A stretch of DNA of 44,609 bases from an uncultured bacterium (GTDB lineage Bacteria > Chloroflexota > Anaerolineae > J036 > Brachytrichaceae). Positions 17,137-29,423 of this stretch are shown piece after piece. Each line of letters starts with the position of its first letter. Position 1 is the stretch's first letter. The position numbers and the translations under genes are program-made. The stretch lies in the NCBI GenBank assembly GCA_903921365.1, contig CAIXPS010000460.1, forward strand, positions 1 to 44,609, read 5' to 3'. The notes below the pieces were generated by a model. The model saw only the letters and a list, made by a program, of their open reading frames with translations. It searched no databases and was not told the origin of the DNA.

Positions 17137-17140
<4 letters not shown>
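16352..17140 (-). CDS. ABC-2-type transporter permease
   Basis: A 262-residue permease of the uncharacterised ABC-2 family (COG3694-like), with about six membrane segments: INFVGLLFMSIMDAAWSVGGAVLFY, FNEALVVIGLYFLAGGFVDMAV, ILVGVVILAYGLIRVG, CLLFIFLCAGGCILLYSAMTILGTL, GIITFIVPIAFITTVPAEVLLG and FVLYGWVVAAVLLAFSVSLW. The motif NIDAVVEHIRTGSMDFVLTKPL is characteristic of the family. The start is taken as TTG 17140, which overlaps the stop of the P-ATPase (TTGA); a longer frame to 17320 only re-reads the ATPase C-terminus. The partner ATPase and second permease normally found beside this family are absent. Confidence 0.82.
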
Positions 17141-20039
<2,899 letters not shown>

Positions 20040-20043
<4 letters not shown>

Positions 20044-22328
20044 CTCTGTACCTTCAATTCACTCAGCACCACAACATCGTCGGGCAGGCGCGCGACCCGA
20101 TTCGAATCGCCGCCCATCGCGTATGCCGGCAAGCGCACCTGCGTGTCGGAGCGATACACGCCAAGCTGCAGGCGATACTGCCCCGCCGGCAACTCGGCAG
20201 GGAGCGCTAGTTGTGCCGCATCAACAACCACCTCGCCAGGATGCCACACTTGTGTTGGGTATGCGCCGCCGCGCGGTTGCGCGTCAACCTGGGCAACCAT
20301 TTTGCCGTCTGGCGAAATCATGTGGACGAAGAACGTCAGGTCGCCAAGCGTCTGCGCGCCCGACGCCAGCCGCCACGTGGTGGTGACAACCACTGACTGC
20401 CGCGCTGACGACACGTCCACGGCTGCCGCATTCAGAAGCTCCAATTCCTGCCCTGCGCCAAACGTGTCGATCGGCGGCGCGCGCAACCACGTCGCAACCG
20501 TTCCATAGTCTAGTCCAATCGGGATGACCGCCACCTTGGGGTCACAGGCCACACCGTCGCGCGTAGCTGGCAAGGCCGCGCCGGTCTGCGGATCGATCCA
20601 GCTCACTTTAAATGTCGCTAGTTGAGGCGCGTCAACCGTTGTCCAGATGGTCATATAGCGCATCTGCTGATAAATCTCGCCCGGCTGCCAGGCGCTGAGC
20701 GGGGCTTCATCCGCCGGGCTCTCGTTGAAAAGCTCCAGCGAGCGGCCATCGAGCGCGAACGCATCGATGCGCAGGCGATACTCCTTTGTCAACGGGCGCA
20801 ACGGCTTGAAGAACAGGTTGATCTTCATGATGCCCGTGCGGAAGGTGCGTTGCCTTGGCAGATAGTAACCCACTAACTCGATTGCATCGCCGTACGTGAT
20901 GGCAGTGGCGGTTGCGGACTGGACCAGCGTGCCAGGCGATGCGACCCAGTTGGCTGCGCGCCTGCCGCCGGGCATTGCCATCGTGACAATCAGCGCCGCG
21001 ACAATCGCCGCCATCACGCCAGTTCCGATGCCCAGGACAAGGCCGACGCGCTGGCGCAACCGCGCGTCACCCGCGCGCGCGCGCCACAGCGTGATCATCG
21101 GGACGACGATCACAATCGCGGCAAAGTTCAACCAGGTGAATACCTTCACATCCGGCAGGAAGCGATTCCACCATGCCAGCGCCTGTAACACGGTGGCATA
21201 GGCGGAGAGCGAGATCAACTGATACGCAATGGGCAGCAAAATCAGCAATCGCCAGCGCCTTCTTTCCCCCTTCCCCTCCTCTCCTCTCCTCCCCTCCTCC
21301 TCTCCTCCTCTAACTGCCATGGTTGCAACTATCGCGACGATCATCGATAGCACGTCGGCTGGAAAGAAGTAGCGTTCGTGCAACTTGGGCAGCACAAATG
21401 GCATGACCATCACACACACCAGCGCGCAGAGCAAGACATCCTCGGCGCCTGCATCGTCGCGCCGCTGCGCAAATGCCAGCGATATCATCAGCCCTGCAAT
21501 GACGCCAATGACAAGCCCGGCTTGCACGCCGCGTGTATACAGATCCTCCGGCACAAACAGGTAAAAGTTGGGCGCGCCCATTGAGAGCGAATGAAATTCG
21601 CCCGCCTGGACGATATACGATCCGAGCGCCTCGAGCGGCGGCCGGCCCAACAGAATAGCCGGCAACATCAGCGCGGCGTATACAGTGGGGACGATCAGTA
21701 AATGCGTCACGCGCAATTGGCGGCGGAGCAGCAGATACAAAAACAGCGGCGCGATAAACACCGCCTGCAACTTAATCGCCACCGCAATCCCAAAGGCCGC
21801 CATTGCAAGCGCCGGGCGCTTTGCGCACAAGAAGTAAATGCACCACAGGACGCCGGCGGTATACATGCCGTCGGCCTGCCCCCATACGGCGCTGTTAATC
21901 ACGACCGTAGGCAACAGCAGAACCGCAATGAACGCGATCGCAGGCGCAAGATTTGCGGTTTGTCCGCGCCCGCGCATCACGGTCTTTACGATGTTGTATG
22001 CGGCGGCGGCCATCAAAAAGTCTGCGGCAATTGAGGGCAGCTTGATCGCCGCGACCTTTGACATCATGGGCAGCGCGATTTCGCGCACATACGCCGTAGC
22101 TGTCAGCAGATACAGATAGGCGGGTGTGTATTCCGCAAAGCGATCTCCCAGCGCATAGATGCCGCCATTCAGCACGATGTAGTCGTACCACTGCCCCAGA
22201 TTGCCGATGATGTCATGGCTGAGCATCTCAAGAAAAGGCAGGCGGACGAGGATGCCGGCGATGACTCCCGCAATGATCAGGGCGGTAGTGATGCTGAGCC
22301 AGCCGTGCGACCGGAGCGCGCTATTCAT
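20040..22328 (-). CDS. Integral-membrane glycosyltransferase (GT87/mannosyltransferase-like)
   Basis: A 762-residue polytopic protein with at least ten hydrophobic segments in the first 480 residues and a soluble C-terminal beta-rich region (about 480-762). The N-terminus (YDYIVLNGGIYALGDRFAEYTPAYLYLL) and AAIKLPSIAADFLMAAAAYNI followed by NSAVWGQADGMY resemble membrane mannosyltransferases that use polyprenyl-phosphate sugars. A repeat-encoded loop (VRGGEEEGRRGEEGKGERRR, about residues 339-357) sits between membrane segments. ATG 22328 is preferred over the frame start at 22376, since the extra codons overlap the terminator hairpin. It heads the operon glycosyltransferase, P-ATPase, ABC permease, sugar transferase. 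Confidence 0.75.
21259..21313. repeat. CT-rich tract inside the membrane glycosyltransferase
   Basis: A run of CTCCTCTCCTC-type words encodes the charged Glu/Gly/Arg loop between two membrane segments on the minus strand. It resembles the tracts at 15229-15283 and 29860-29902. Confidence 0.75.
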
Positions 22329-22343
22329 GGTGTAACGATTGTA
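22329..22343 (-). promoter_or_regulatory. Candidate -10 region of the glycosyltransferase operon
   Basis: Reading the minus strand, TACAAT (22343-22338) lies 9 bases before ATG 22328 and no ribosome-binding site is visible, suggesting a very short or absent leader. The upstream side abuts the terminator hairpin of the neighbouring operon. Confidence 0.4.
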
Positions 22344-22355
22344 ATGGAGCGTTAC

Positions 22356-22390
22356 AAAAAAAGCCGGCGGTTTCAACCGCCGGCTTTTTT
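22356..22390 (-). terminator. Strong intrinsic terminator, bidirectional in structure
   Basis: GCCGGCGGTT (22363-22372) and AACCGCCGGC (22375-22384) form a 10-bp GC-rich stem with a 2-base loop. It is flanked by seven A's (22356-22362) and six T's (22385-22390). On the minus strand it lies 47 bp after the stop of the solute-binding protein gene and should end the long 29380-22438 transcript. Confidence 0.92.
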
Positions 22391-22437
22391 ATCTGCGTGT
22401 TCAGACGCTGCCCAACCCACCTCGGAATATTTCCCGT

Positions 22438-23814
22438 TCAGCCGCCCAGCGTGGCAAGGTCCTTGCGCACCGGCTCGGCTTCCTTCTCCAGTTGTGCGGC
22501 GATATCCGTCCATACCGCCTTGATGTCTTCCTTGCCCACCACGATGCGGTCAAGACCCTTGCCCAGTATCTGGTCCCCGCCGGGGATAAACACGCGCGCG
22601 GCATCCTGCGGACGAGTGCGCGGCAACTGATCGACCGCCGTCTTGGCCTGCGGGTGATCTGCGAAGAATTTCTGGTATGTGGCGCTGCTGACCGTGCTCT
22701 TGCGCACTGGCATATAGCCGGAGTTCTGTGACCAGAACTCGCCGCCTTCGTTGCCGGTGGCATACGCGATGTAATTCGCTGCGGCAGTCGCTTTGTCTGC
22801 CGCAGTGCCGGTCAGAATTGTCAAACCCGAACCGCCGGTGCACACGCCGACAGCCTTCTCTTCGGGGACAAACGCTGTGCCGACGTTGAACTGCGCATCT
22901 TTCAGAATGCCGGTCAAGCCGCCGGTTGACAGTAGCGCTGTCGCCGTCAAGCCGGTGGTAAAGTCCTTCTGCACGTCCTTCGGCGTGCTGGCTAACTGCT
23001 TCTTATTCACCAAGTCGGTGTAGAACTGCGAGGCGTCAATCGTTCCGGGATCAAGCAAAGTGATCTTGAGATCGGGCGAGCTGTAGCTGCCGCCAAAGGC
23101 CCAGTTCACGCACTGGAACACCCACGCGCTGTACGATGCTGCGGCCAAACCGGCAAACGCGGCCACTTTCATGGTGCTGCCATCCATCTTCACCAGCTTG
23201 GGCGCCCATTCGGAAAATTCTGTCCACGTCTTCGGCCCACGATCCGGCAACCCAGCCGCCTTGAACATATCCGCGTTGTAATAGAACAGCGGTGTGCTTC
23301 GCGCAAACGGTATCCAGTACTGGTTACCCTGGCGGACGCCTTCCTTCCAAAGTGACTCAACAAAATCCGCGCTGTCGATCTTGGCTGTGGCCGCGAGATC
23401 GTTCATCGGCAGCAGCGCCTTGGCGCGATAGAACTTGAACCACCACACGTCCGAGAGCAGCACCATATCAGGCGCGGTCTTGGCAGCGAGCGCAGCAGTG
23501 AGTTTCTGCGCCGTTTCTTCGTAGCTGCCCTGCACCTGGCGGTCAATCTTGACCGCGGTCTGCTTGGCGTGGTATTTGGCGACCAGGTCATCCTCGGTCT
23601 TGCCGAGTGCGCCACTGAAGCCCCAGTAGGTTACAGTGGTTGTGCCGGTAGCAGCGGCCGGCGCCGTTGTCGGCTGCGCCGCGGCGGGCGCATTTGTCGG
23701 TTGTACCGCAGTGGGTGCAGTTGTCGCCGCAGGCGCGCAAGCGGCCAAGGCGATGGCGCCAACTCCAAAACCAATTCCTTTCAACAAGTCACGACGAGTT
23801 ACTTTCTTATTCAT
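22438..23814 (-). CDS. ABC transporter substrate-binding lipoprotein, family 1 (UgpB-like)
   Basis: A 458-residue extracellular solute-binding protein. The N-terminus has a Tat-like TRRDLLKG followed by a hydrophobic stretch and lipobox ALAAC, then a Pro/Thr/Ala-rich linker (about 28-58) that tethers it to the membrane. The mature part (VTYWGFSGALGKTEDDLVAKYH, PFARSTPLFYYNADMFKAAGL, KTWTEFSEWAPKL) is closest in feel to UgpB, which binds glycerol-3-phosphate and its diesters; other sugars are possible. It is the last gene of a permease-permease-binding-protein set. No ATPase subunit is in the window, so a shared MsmK/UgpC-type ATPase is presumed. Confidence 0.9.
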   Translation of the reverse strand: MNKKVTRRDLLKGIGFGVGAIALAACAPAATTAPTAVQPTNAPAAAQPTTAPAAATGTTTVTYWGFSGALGKTEDDLVAKYHAKQTAVKIDRQVQGSYEETAQKLTAALAAKTAPDMVLLSDVWWFKFYRAKALLPMNDLAATAKIDSADFVESLWKEGVRQGNQYWIPFARSTPLFYYNADMFKAAGLPDRGPKTWTEFSEWAPKLVKMDGSTMKVAAFAGLAAASYSAWVFQCVNWAFGGSYSSPDLKITLLDPGTIDASQFYTDLVNKKQLASTPKDVQKDFTTGLTATALLSTGGLTGILKDAQFNVGTAFVPEEKAVGVCTGGSGLTILTGTAADKATAAANYIAYATGNEGGEFWSQNSGYMPVRKSTVSSATYQKFFADHPQAKTAVDQLPRTRPQDAARVFIPGGDQILGKGLDRIVVGKEDIKAVWTDIAAQLEKEAEPVRKDLATLGG

Positions 23815-23827
23815 GATTTACTTCTCC

Positions 23828-24718
23828 TTATCCTTTGACAGCGCCTGCGGCGATCCCGCTGACCAGGAAACGCTGTGCATACAAAAACACAAGCACGACC
23901 GGCACGACGACAAACAGCGTCGCGGCCATGACGACGCCCCATTCGGTATTGCCCTCCTGATCAAGCAGCCACGAAATGCCGATCGGCAATGTGCGCATAT
24001 CTGCTGTGGAGGTCACGATCAGCGGCCACAGGTAGTCATTCCACTTGGCAACGACCGACAACAGCCCTGCCGTCGCCACTGCTGGCGCTGCAATCGGCAC
24101 GATGATTGAGAGCATGGTGCGCATATGCCCCGCGCCATCCACGCGCGCCGCGTCGATCAATTCGGGCGGAAGCGAGCGAAAGTATTGGCGCAACAGGAAC
24201 GTGCCAAATGCAATCGATGCGCCAGGCAGCACGATACCCGCATACGTGTTCACCAGATGCCAGTTCGCGATAGTGAGGTAGTTGGGCACGATCACCACCT
24301 CCTCCGGCACCATCAGCGCCACCAGCAGCAGGACAAAGACCCAGTCGCGCTTCGGAAAGCGCACGAACACCAGCGCGTAGGCGGTGGTAATGCCCATTGT
24401 TATCTCGCACGCTGCGCCGAGAATTGTGGTGATAAAACTGTTGATGTAGTAACGCCCGAATGGCGCGCCTTCCCACGCCTTGGTGAAGTTGTCGAACATC
24501 ACCTGCGATGGCAGCCACTGCGGATTGGGGCTGAAAATCTCACGGTTCGTCTTCAACGCGCCCGTGATCAACCAGAAGACCGGAATGCCAATAATCAACA
24601 CCGTAAAGACTATGGCGCTGTAACCTAGCGCCTTTGAGAGCGTCTCCTCGGCGCGCATGCTGCGTGACGCCGCGCGTCTGGGTGTGGGAAGCGTCTCCGT
24701 TTGTGTTCGCGCGCTCAT
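23828..24718 (-). CDS. CUT1 sugar ABC transporter permease, MalG/UgpE type
   Basis: A 296-residue inner-membrane permease. The EAA loop that docks the ATPase is seen as LPPELIDAARVDGAGHMRTMLSIIVPIAAPA. Six membrane segments include ALGYSAIVFTVLIIGIPVFWLITGAL and VVMAATLFVVVPVVLVFLYAQRF, and the C-terminus QRFLVSGIAAGAVKG is typical of the MalG family. ATG 24718 overlaps the stop of the upstream permease (ATGA), so the two are translationally coupled. The solute-binding protein follows after 13 bp. Confidence 0.94.
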   Translation of the reverse strand: MSARTQTETLPTPRRAASRSMRAEETLSKALGYSAIVFTVLIIGIPVFWLITGALKTNREIFSPNPQWLPSQVMFDNFTKAWEGAPFGRYYINSFITTILGAACEITMGITTAYALVFVRFPKRDWVFVLLLVALMVPEEVVIVPNYLTIANWHLVNTYAGIVLPGASIAFGTFLLRQYFRSLPPELIDAARVDGAGHMRTMLSIIVPIAAPAVATAGLLSVVAKWNDYLWPLIVTSTADMRTLPIGISWLLDQEGNTEWGVVMAATLFVVVPVVLVFLYAQRFLVSGIAAGAVKG

Positions 24719-25638
24719 GCGTAACTCACCTGCCGGTCGAGGTAGCGCAATTGCAGCAGTGTGACAGCGAACATCATGACAAACAGCACCATCCCGATCA
24801 CGCCAGCGCGCCCGATCGCGAAGTTGATAAAGCCAAGTTCGTATAAGCGATAAATCAATGTGTTCGTCGCGTTGACCGGCCCACCCTTCGTCATGACATT
24901 GATAATGTCAAACGATTGGAACGACGACAGGATGCTGGTGAGGATCAAAAAGAACATTACCGGCGACAGTCCTGGCAGTGTCACGTGGCGGAAACGCATC
25001 CACGCGCTGGCGCCATCGACGCGGGCGGCTTCGTACAGATCGCCCGGGATGGCCTGCAACCCGGCGATATAAATCACCGTGGCGTAGCCCAGATACTTCC
25101 ACACATACACAATGACAATGGCCGGCAACGCCCAGTTCGGGTCGGTCAGCCATTTGGGCGAGTCGATACCGAGCGGTTTTAGAACGGTGTAAATCAACCC
25201 GAAGCGCGGATCGAAGATGTATATCCACACGATAGCGATAGCGGCGCCCGAAAGGATGTTGGGGGTAAACAAGATGCTGCGCGCGGCATTGCGCCCGCGC
25301 AATTTCTGATTGAGCAACAATCCACCACCCAGCCCCAATAACAGCACCAGCAGAACCGAACTGGAGGTAAATAAAACCGTGTTCAACAGAACCTTGCCCA
25401 TCTGCGAGTCGTTGATGATGTCTACGTAGTTCTGCAGACCCACGAAGTTCTTGTCCGCGGAGATCATGTTCCAATCACTGAACGACAGGAGCAGGTTGTT
25501 GATCAGCGGGGTGTAGGTGAAGATGGCGAATAGCGCCACGTTCGGTCCCGCAAAGGCGAGAAAGACCAGCCATTCGCGCCAATCGCGTTTGATGAGGCGT
25601 CGGATAGAGTTCGCCGGGTGTCTGGCAGTGTTCTGCAT
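24715..25638 (-). CDS. CUT1 sugar ABC transporter permease, MalF/UgpA type
   Basis: A 307-residue permease forming a heterodimer with the MalG-type protein. Features: N-terminal FLAFAGPNVALFAIFTYTPLINNLLLSFSDW, SILFTPNILSGAAIAIVWIYIFDPRFGLI, EAA loop IPGDLYEAARVDGASAWMRFRHVTLPGLSPV, and TKGGPVNATNTLIYRLYELGF, all standard for UgpA-like proteins. It starts 56 bp after the SDR gene and probably belongs to the same long minus-strand transcript. Confidence 0.94.
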   Translation of the reverse strand: MQNTARHPANSIRRLIKRDWREWLVFLAFAGPNVALFAIFTYTPLINNLLLSFSDWNMISADKNFVGLQNYVDIINDSQMGKVLLNTVLFTSSSVLLVLLLGLGGGLLLNQKLRGRNAARSILFTPNILSGAAIAIVWIYIFDPRFGLIYTVLKPLGIDSPKWLTDPNWALPAIVIVYVWKYLGYATVIYIAGLQAIPGDLYEAARVDGASAWMRFRHVTLPGLSPVMFFLILTSILSSFQSFDIINVMTKGGPVNATNTLIYRLYELGFINFAIGRAGVIGMVLFVMMFAVTLLQLRYLDRQVSYA

Positions 25639-25694
25639 CCCGGCGAGTCTATGCGAGCGATATTAAGCCCATTTGAAGGGCAGGTTAAGCCTGA

Positions 25695-26480
25695 TTATCC
25701 CTGCGAAATCCCTGGGAGCGGCTGCCGATATACCACGCCCGCAGAAGCCTGCGCCACGGGCATCATGATCACATCGTTTATATTGACATGCGACGGGCGT
25801 GTGGCGCAGAACAGCACCACGTCGGCCACATCCTCGCCGGTCAGCGGCCGGATGCCGTCGTACACTTTCTTCGCGCGATCAGCATCGCCGTGGAATCGCA
25901 CGACGCTGAACTCGGTCTCGACCAGTCCGGGATCGACCGACGTGACGCGCACAGGTGTGCCATTCAGGTCGAACTTCAGCCCCTCGCTGATCGACTTCAC
26001 GGCCGCCTTCGTGGCGCAATACACCGCGCCGTTCGGGTAGGTCGAGTGCCCGGCGATGGAGCCGATGTTAATGATGTGTCCGCGCTGGCGCGCCACCATC
26101 CCCGGCGCGACCGCGCGAGTCACATACAGCAGCCCCTTGATGTTCGTATCCACCATCTCGTCCATGTCGGTGATGTCATAGTCCTGCAGCTTGGCCAGCG
26201 CGCGGCTCAGCCCGGCGTTGTTCAACAGAATATCGATCTCCTGCCATTCTGCCGGCAGGTCGGCAACCGCTTTGGCCACAGCAGCCTGGTCGCGCACGTC
26301 GAGCTCGACCAGAAGCGTTGGCGCGCTCAACTCCGCGGCCAGTTTCTCCAGACGCTCGTATCGCCGTGCTGCCAGGATCAACTTTGCCCCTGCATCCGCG
26401 AATGCGCGGGCGCAGGCCTCGCCAATACCGCTGCTCGCGCCGGTTACCAGCACGATTTTGCCTGTCAATGAATAGCTCAT
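25695..26480 (-). CDS. Short-chain dehydrogenase/reductase, YdfG-like
   Basis: A 261-residue SDR that should oxidise a hydroxy acid or related alcohol with NADP. The cofactor motif is TGASSGIGEACARAFADAGA with LILAARRYERL after the second strand (Arg pair suggests NADP). NNAGLSRALA, the catalytic Ser in NIGSIAGHS, and Tyr-x3-Lys in AVYCATKAAVK are present. The C-terminal part DPGLVETEFSVVRFHGD and PSHVNINDVIMMPVAQASAG matches YdfG-type 3-hydroxy acid dehydrogenases. A GAGGA ribosome site precedes ATG 26480. It sits between a glycosyltransferase and the ABC permeases. Confidence 0.9.
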   Translation of the reverse strand: MSYSLTGKIVLVTGASSGIGEACARAFADAGAKLILAARRYERLEKLAAELSAPTLLVELDVRDQAAVAKAVADLPAEWQEIDILLNNAGLSRALAKLQDYDITDMDEMVDTNIKGLLYVTRAVAPGMVARQRGHIINIGSIAGHSTYPNGAVYCATKAAVKSISEGLKFDLNGTPVRVTSVDPGLVETEFSVVRFHGDADRAKKVYDGIRPLTGEDVADVVLFCATRPSHVNINDVIMMPVAQASAGVVYRQPLPGISQG

Positions 26481-26496
26481 GTTTTTTTCATCCTCT

Positions 26497-27786
26497 TTAT
26501 ATCGGTAGTCTTTTTGGTTCGTTTAACAACGTGGTGTAGATATGCTCAAGCTGCGGCACAATCACGCTCCAGGCATACTGCTCCGACACAAACGCGTGGG
26601 CGCGTTGCACCAGACCGTCGCGCAACGCCTGATCGTTCAACAGGCGCAGCACCTGCGCCGCAAAATCGGCGGGAGTATCGCCGATCAACAATTCCCGCCC
26701 ATCGGCCACGGGGAATCCCTCACAGCCCAATGACGTGCTCACGATCGGGCGGCGCATCGCCATTGCTTCGAGCAACTTGAACCGCGTCCCGCCGCCCACG
26801 CGCAGCGGCGCAATATACACGGCCGCGTTCGCGATGTACGGTCGCACATCCTCCACGGCGCCGGTGATCGTGATGTTCGGATCGGCGCGCAACACATCGA
26901 GGCGCGGGCTGGGTTGCTGTCCCACAATCATCAAACGCATATCGGGGGCGCGCTGTCTGACCAGTGGAAACACTTCGCGCCCGAACCACATCATCGCATC
27001 GATGTTCGGGCGAAAGTCCATCTTGCCGGTGAAGATGACGCTTCGCGTAGACGCTTCGCGTGATGATTCGAGATTCGAGATTAGCGGGTTCGCGCTTCTA
27101 TGTGCGAAGTCAACGTCGTAACTGCGCATGTCGATGCCATTGGGAATGACGCGCGCGGGAGGGACTGCGCCGAGGCGCGCCAGCATCCGGGCATCCTGCA
27201 GCGACACGCACAATGTGGCATCCGCCGCAACCATGGCGCGGCGCTCGAACGCGCGCAAGCGCTGCCACTGCGCCAGCGAGTAGGCGGCGGCATGCCAGCG
27301 GCGCGGCTGGCGCGCGTCGGTTTCAAATGAGCGCCGCTGCAACACATACTCGCAGTTGTGATCGTCAAATACGGCGCACGCGCCGCGAGCAGCGTTTGCA
27401 CCATGCGCACGGCGCGCGCCGTCCAGCGGGTAACGCATCAGTTCAATACCCTCGACTTGGATCAAGTCAAAGTGCTGCGCCCCCGTCCATTCGCGGTATC
27501 TGGCGGCGAAATCGGGCGACCACAATCGCCACGCCATATCGGGCAATGCAGACGTGAACAGCCGGCGCACCCGTTGCGATGGCGAGCGACGCGGCACAGG
27601 AAACAGCGCTATCTCGCGACACGCGTCACACAGTTCTGGCGCGATGGGCGCGCCGGGATGCTCGTCAAACGACAGCAGCCACACCTCGTGCGACCGCGCC
27701 AGATTTGAGAGCAGCCCCCAGTTGCGCAGGGCGGTTCCCTGCCGCGGGGGATACGGCAGTTGGGGCGTCAGGAACAGGATGCGCAT
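26497..27786 (-). CDS. GT4-type glycosyltransferase with repeat insertion
   Basis: A 429-residue GT-B enzyme. The N-terminus MRILFLTPQLPYPPRQGTALRNW and FDDHNCEY with its following Arg-rich helix resemble the PEP-CTERM-associated/TIGR03087-like sugar transferases. The C-terminal donor-binding part has VIFTGKMDFRPNIDAMMWF, VIPNGIDM, APLRVGGGTRFKLLEAMAMRRPIVST. At about residues 235-249 the peptide LISNLESSREASTRS is encoded by a microrepeat (27039-27083). ATG 27786 is chosen over the frame start at 27912, which would overlap the next gene. It starts 2 bp after the upstream glycosyltransferase stop, so the two are coupled. Confidence 0.87.
   Translation of the reverse strand: MRILFLTPQLPYPPRQGTALRNWGLLSNLARSHEVWLLSFDEHPGAPIAPELCDACREIALFPVPRRSPSQRVRRLFTSALPDMAWRLWSPDFAARYREWTGAQHFDLIQVEGIELMRYPLDGARRAHGANAARGACAVFDDHNCEYVLQRRSFETDARQPRRWHAAAYSLAQWQRLRAFERRAMVAADATLCVSLQDARMLARLGAVPPARVIPNGIDMRSYDVDFAHRSANPLISNLESSREASTRSVIFTGKMDFRPNIDAMMWFGREVFPLVRQRAPDMRLMIVGQQPSPRLDVLRADPNITITGAVEDVRPYIANAAVYIAPLRVGGGTRFKLLEAMAMRRPIVSTSLGCEGFPVADGRELLIGDTPADFAAQVLRLLNDQALRDGLVQRAHAFVSEQYAWSVIVPQLEHIYTTLLNEPKRLPI
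27039..27083. repeat. CGCTTCGCGT plus GATTCGAGATT microrepeat inside glycosyltransferase
   Basis: GACGCTTCGCGTAGACGCTT with a second copy of ACGCTTCGCGT, then ATTCGAGATTCGAGATTAG, encodes an extra loop in the minus-strand gene. The same combination of words occurs inside the P-ATPase at 18807-18845, giving the shared peptide SSREAS. Confidence 0.8.
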
Positions 27787-27788
27787 CT

Positions 27789-28913
27789 TTATGATTTGTG
27801 CGCGGTCTGATAGACCCGCCAGGTCGCCTGAGCCGTGCCATCCCACGAGAAATTGCGGGCGCGTTGCAGGCCGCGCCGTCCGTAGTCTCCGCGCACGACG
27901 TCGCTCGACCACACCACGCGCATGAGCCGCGCGAGCGCCGCGACATCGAGCGGATCGTGCATCAGCGCCGCGTCGCCTGCGATCTCAGGCAATGCGCCGG
28001 CGTTACTGGACACCACCGGCACGCCGCGCGCCATAGCCTCGAGCACAGGCAGCCCAAAACCCTCGGATAACGACGGTATGACGAGCATGCGCGCGCCGCG
28101 ATAATGGCGATCAAGCTCCGCATCGCTCACGCGCCCCGCAAAGGTCACGCGATCCACCACCCCCAGTTCCTGCGCCACGCGCGCGGGTGTGGTCGCGCCC
28201 CAGCCGCGCTCGCCGATGATCATCACTTTTATGTCCTCAGGCAGTTCCTTTAACGCGCGCAACAACGTCACCAGGTTTTTGCGCGGCTCGAACGTCCCGA
28301 CGAACAAGGCGTATTTTAGACTTTCTATCGGCGCATCGAGCGCTGACACAGGCAACTGATTTGCGCCGGCCTCGTGAATAACCGAGACCTTCTCCGCTGG
28401 AACCTGCGGCAGAAGCCGATTGATCTCACGCCGCGTGAAGTCCGACACGGCGATGATGTGATCGGCCATGTGCGCCGACCCGCTCATGCGCCCGTAGTAG
28501 CGTTTGCCCACCGGCTCCATCACCTCGGGGTGTTCGAGAAAGTACAGATCATGGATGGTGATGATCTTCTTAAAACGGCCGCGCGGGGCGATGAAGTCGG
28601 GGCTGTGCAGCACGTCGAAGCGCGACAGGTAGCGCGTTAGTTCAAGCGGCAGGAACAAGTGTTCGTAGCGGTGATGCGCGGGGGTTATGGTGCGCAGCAC
28701 GTTCACGCCGGGCGGCACCCAGGCCGTATCGCGGTCGCGGCGATCCAGCAGAACCGACAACTGACCCATCCCAAACGTGGTGTGGGTCTGCGCCAGCGCG
28801 CGCGTGAGGTGGCGGGTGTACTGGGAAATCCCGGCCCGGCGGTAGTACATCAGGCGGGCGTCGATGACAACGCGCAGAACGCGTGAGGCAGGGAAGGTTG
28901 TGTTGGTTTCCAT
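27789..28913 (-). CDS. GT4 family mannosyl/glucosyltransferase
   Basis: A 374-residue GT-B glycosyltransferase. The N-terminal DARLMYYRRAGISQYTRHLTRAL and DVLHSPDFIAP are typical GT4 mannosyltransferase acceptor-side features. The donor site has FVGTFEPRKNLVTLLRAL and the E-x7-E segment SEGFGLPVLEAMARGVPVVSSN. ATG 28913 is selected because the frame start at 29156 would translate the antisense of the MGMT gene. It lies 5 bp after the MGMT stop and 2 bp before the next glycosyltransferase, inside a tight operon. Confidence 0.92.
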   Translation of the reverse strand: METNTTFPASRVLRVVIDARLMYYRRAGISQYTRHLTRALAQTHTTFGMGQLSVLLDRRDRDTAWVPPGVNVLRTITPAHHRYEHLFLPLELTRYLSRFDVLHSPDFIAPRGRFKKIITIHDLYFLEHPEVMEPVGKRYYGRMSGSAHMADHIIAVSDFTRREINRLLPQVPAEKVSVIHEAGANQLPVSALDAPIESLKYALFVGTFEPRKNLVTLLRALKELPEDIKVMIIGERGWGATTPARVAQELGVVDRVTFAGRVSDAELDRHYRGARMLVIPSLSEGFGLPVLEAMARGVPVVSSNAGALPEIAGDAALMHDPLDVAALARLMRVVWSSDVVRGDYGRRGLQRARNFSWDGTAQATWRVYQTAHKS

Positions 28914-28918
28914 TTCTA

Positions 28919-29380
28919 TTACATGAGCACGGCGCTCTCGTGTTGCAGCAACCACTCTTTGGCTTTGAGTCCGCCGCGATATCCTGACAGTTTGCCGCTG
29001 GCGCTCAGCACGCGGTGACACGGTATGACAATTATCAACGGGTTCGCCGCTGCTGCCCGGCCCACGGCGCGTTGCGCCGTCGGACGCCCGATGGCGCGAG
29101 CCAATTCGGTGAATGTCGTCGTCTCGCCAAAAGTGATCTTCGTCAGCCCCATCCAAACGCTGCGCTGGAACGGCGTTCCCATTGACAGGTCGAATGGGAG
29201 ATCAAATTCGGTGCGCTTGCCCGCAAAGTAATCGCGCAATTCTTTGCGCGCCGTATTCAACAGCGCGCACGACTTTCCCTCCGCCGTTTTGCTGCGGGCA
29301 TACTGGATCGAAGTGACGAAGTCGCGCGTGCCTTCGATGATCAGTGCGCCAACCGGAGTGTCTAGGGAAGTCTGGAACAT
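28919..29380 (-). CDS. ogt: Methylated-DNA-protein-cysteine S-methyltransferase (MGMT/Ogt)
   Basis: This protein repairs O6-alkylguanine by a suicide transfer to its own cysteine. The 153-residue protein has the C-terminal DNA-binding wing-helix (TPFQRSVWMGLTKITFGETTTFTELARAIGRPTAQRAVGRAAAANP) and the catalytic IVIPCHRVLSASGKLSGYRGGLKAKEWLL. Length matches small Ogt proteins without an Ada domain. It is the first gene of the minus-strand run and is divergently transcribed from the E1-alpha gene, sharing the small palindromic ATTATAAT at 29410-29417. Confidence 0.95.
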   Translation of the reverse strand: MFQTSLDTPVGALIIEGTRDFVTSIQYARSKTAEGKSCALLNTARKELRDYFAGKRTEFDLPFDLSMGTPFQRSVWMGLTKITFGETTTFTELARAIGRPTAQRAVGRAAAANPLIIVIPCHRVLSASGKLSGYRGGLKAKEWLLQHESAVLM

Positions 29381-29409
29381 TGCATCGTCTACCTGTGAAC
29401 AACGAAATA

Positions 29410-29417
29410 ATTATAAT
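29410..29417. promoter_or_regulatory. Shared palindromic -10 element of two divergent genes
   Basis: ATTATAAT reads TATAAT on both strands (plus 29412-29417; minus 29415-29410). On the plus side it ends 6 bases before ATG 29424, the same spacing as in the toxin-antitoxin promoter, predicting a leaderless mRNA. On the minus side it leaves about 29 bases before the MGMT start. The -35 boxes are not clear. Confidence 0.6.
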
Positions 29418-29423
29418 GACCTT